DNA from: JADFOB01 sp046753625
GTDB lineage: Bacteria > Planctomycetota > Phycisphaerae > UBA1845
DNA: 25,683 nucleotides
Assembly: GCA_046753625.1 (NCBI GenBank)
Contig: JBHHUB010000037.1
Location: 1 to 25,683, forward strand
Reading direction: 5' to 3'
The notes below the pieces were generated by a model, which was not told the DNA's origin, made no database searches, and saw only the letters and a list, made by a program, of their open reading frames with translations. Within the stretch, counting starts at the first letter, position 1; each line of letters opens with the position of its first letter. Shown here in pieces: positions 25,675 through 25,683 of this stretch. The position numbers and the translations under genes were made by a program.

Positions 25675-25683
25675 ATCGTGCCA

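Overview
The window is a GC-rich bacterial chromosome segment, most likely from a Planctomycetota member. The pointers are four secreted BamB/PQQ-like beta-propeller proteins, a secreted protein ending in a type I dockerin-like pair of calcium loops, a GT4 glycosyltransferase of a planctomycete-looking type, and short GC-rich palindromic repeats between genes. This placement is inference from protein character; there is no rRNA here.

Layout. From about 18277 down to 114 every gene lies on the minus strand, mostly stop-to-start coupled. Block B (18277 to 9517) reads: PaaK-type acyl/aryl-CoA ligase, large fused beta-propeller, second beta-propeller, short EhpF/LuxE-like adenylating enzyme, aldehyde-dehydrogenase-fold acyl reductase, iron-containing alcohol dehydrogenase. 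Spacing is 6 nt, then overlaps of 8, 1, 1 and 4 nt. Block C (9241 to 114) reads: HemN-like radical SAM protein, chorismate-lyase-like protein (ATGA overlap), flavin enzyme of the halogenase-like family, small membrane partner and sodium:solute symporter (two more ATGA overlaps), hotdog thioesterase, small membrane protein, and two more beta-propellers. A lone dockerin-type secreted protein (19599 to 18475) precedes block B. After a divergent 407-nt gap the plus strand carries a GT4 glycosyltransferase, a LolD/MacB-type ABC ATPase and a very large FtsX-like permease (20007-25407), then tRNA-Leu(TAA) at 25592-25674.

How the genes may work together. Chorismate lyase chemistry would give 4-hydroxybenzoate or a related acid. 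The flavin and radical SAM enzymes could modify the intermediate. The PaaK ligase and hotdog thioesterase form and break CoA thioesters. The adenylating enzyme, acyl reductase and alcohol dehydrogenase form a complete acid-to-aldehyde-to-alcohol route. Exported beta-propellers and a symporter are embedded in the same transcription units, suggesting that substrate or product meets the cell surface. I do not recognise this combination as a described pathway; it is the best candidate here for an undescribed system. No ketosynthase, acyl carrier protein, luciferase or NRPS module is present, so the scaffold is unknown.

Smaller structures: a tandem 34-nt repeat whose two hairpins keep their pairing despite substitutions (1614-1681), an inverted pair of REP-like elements (9287-9372), other palindromic repeats in the gaps, and a perfect 14-nt palindrome abutting a consensus -35 box ahead of the tRNA gene.
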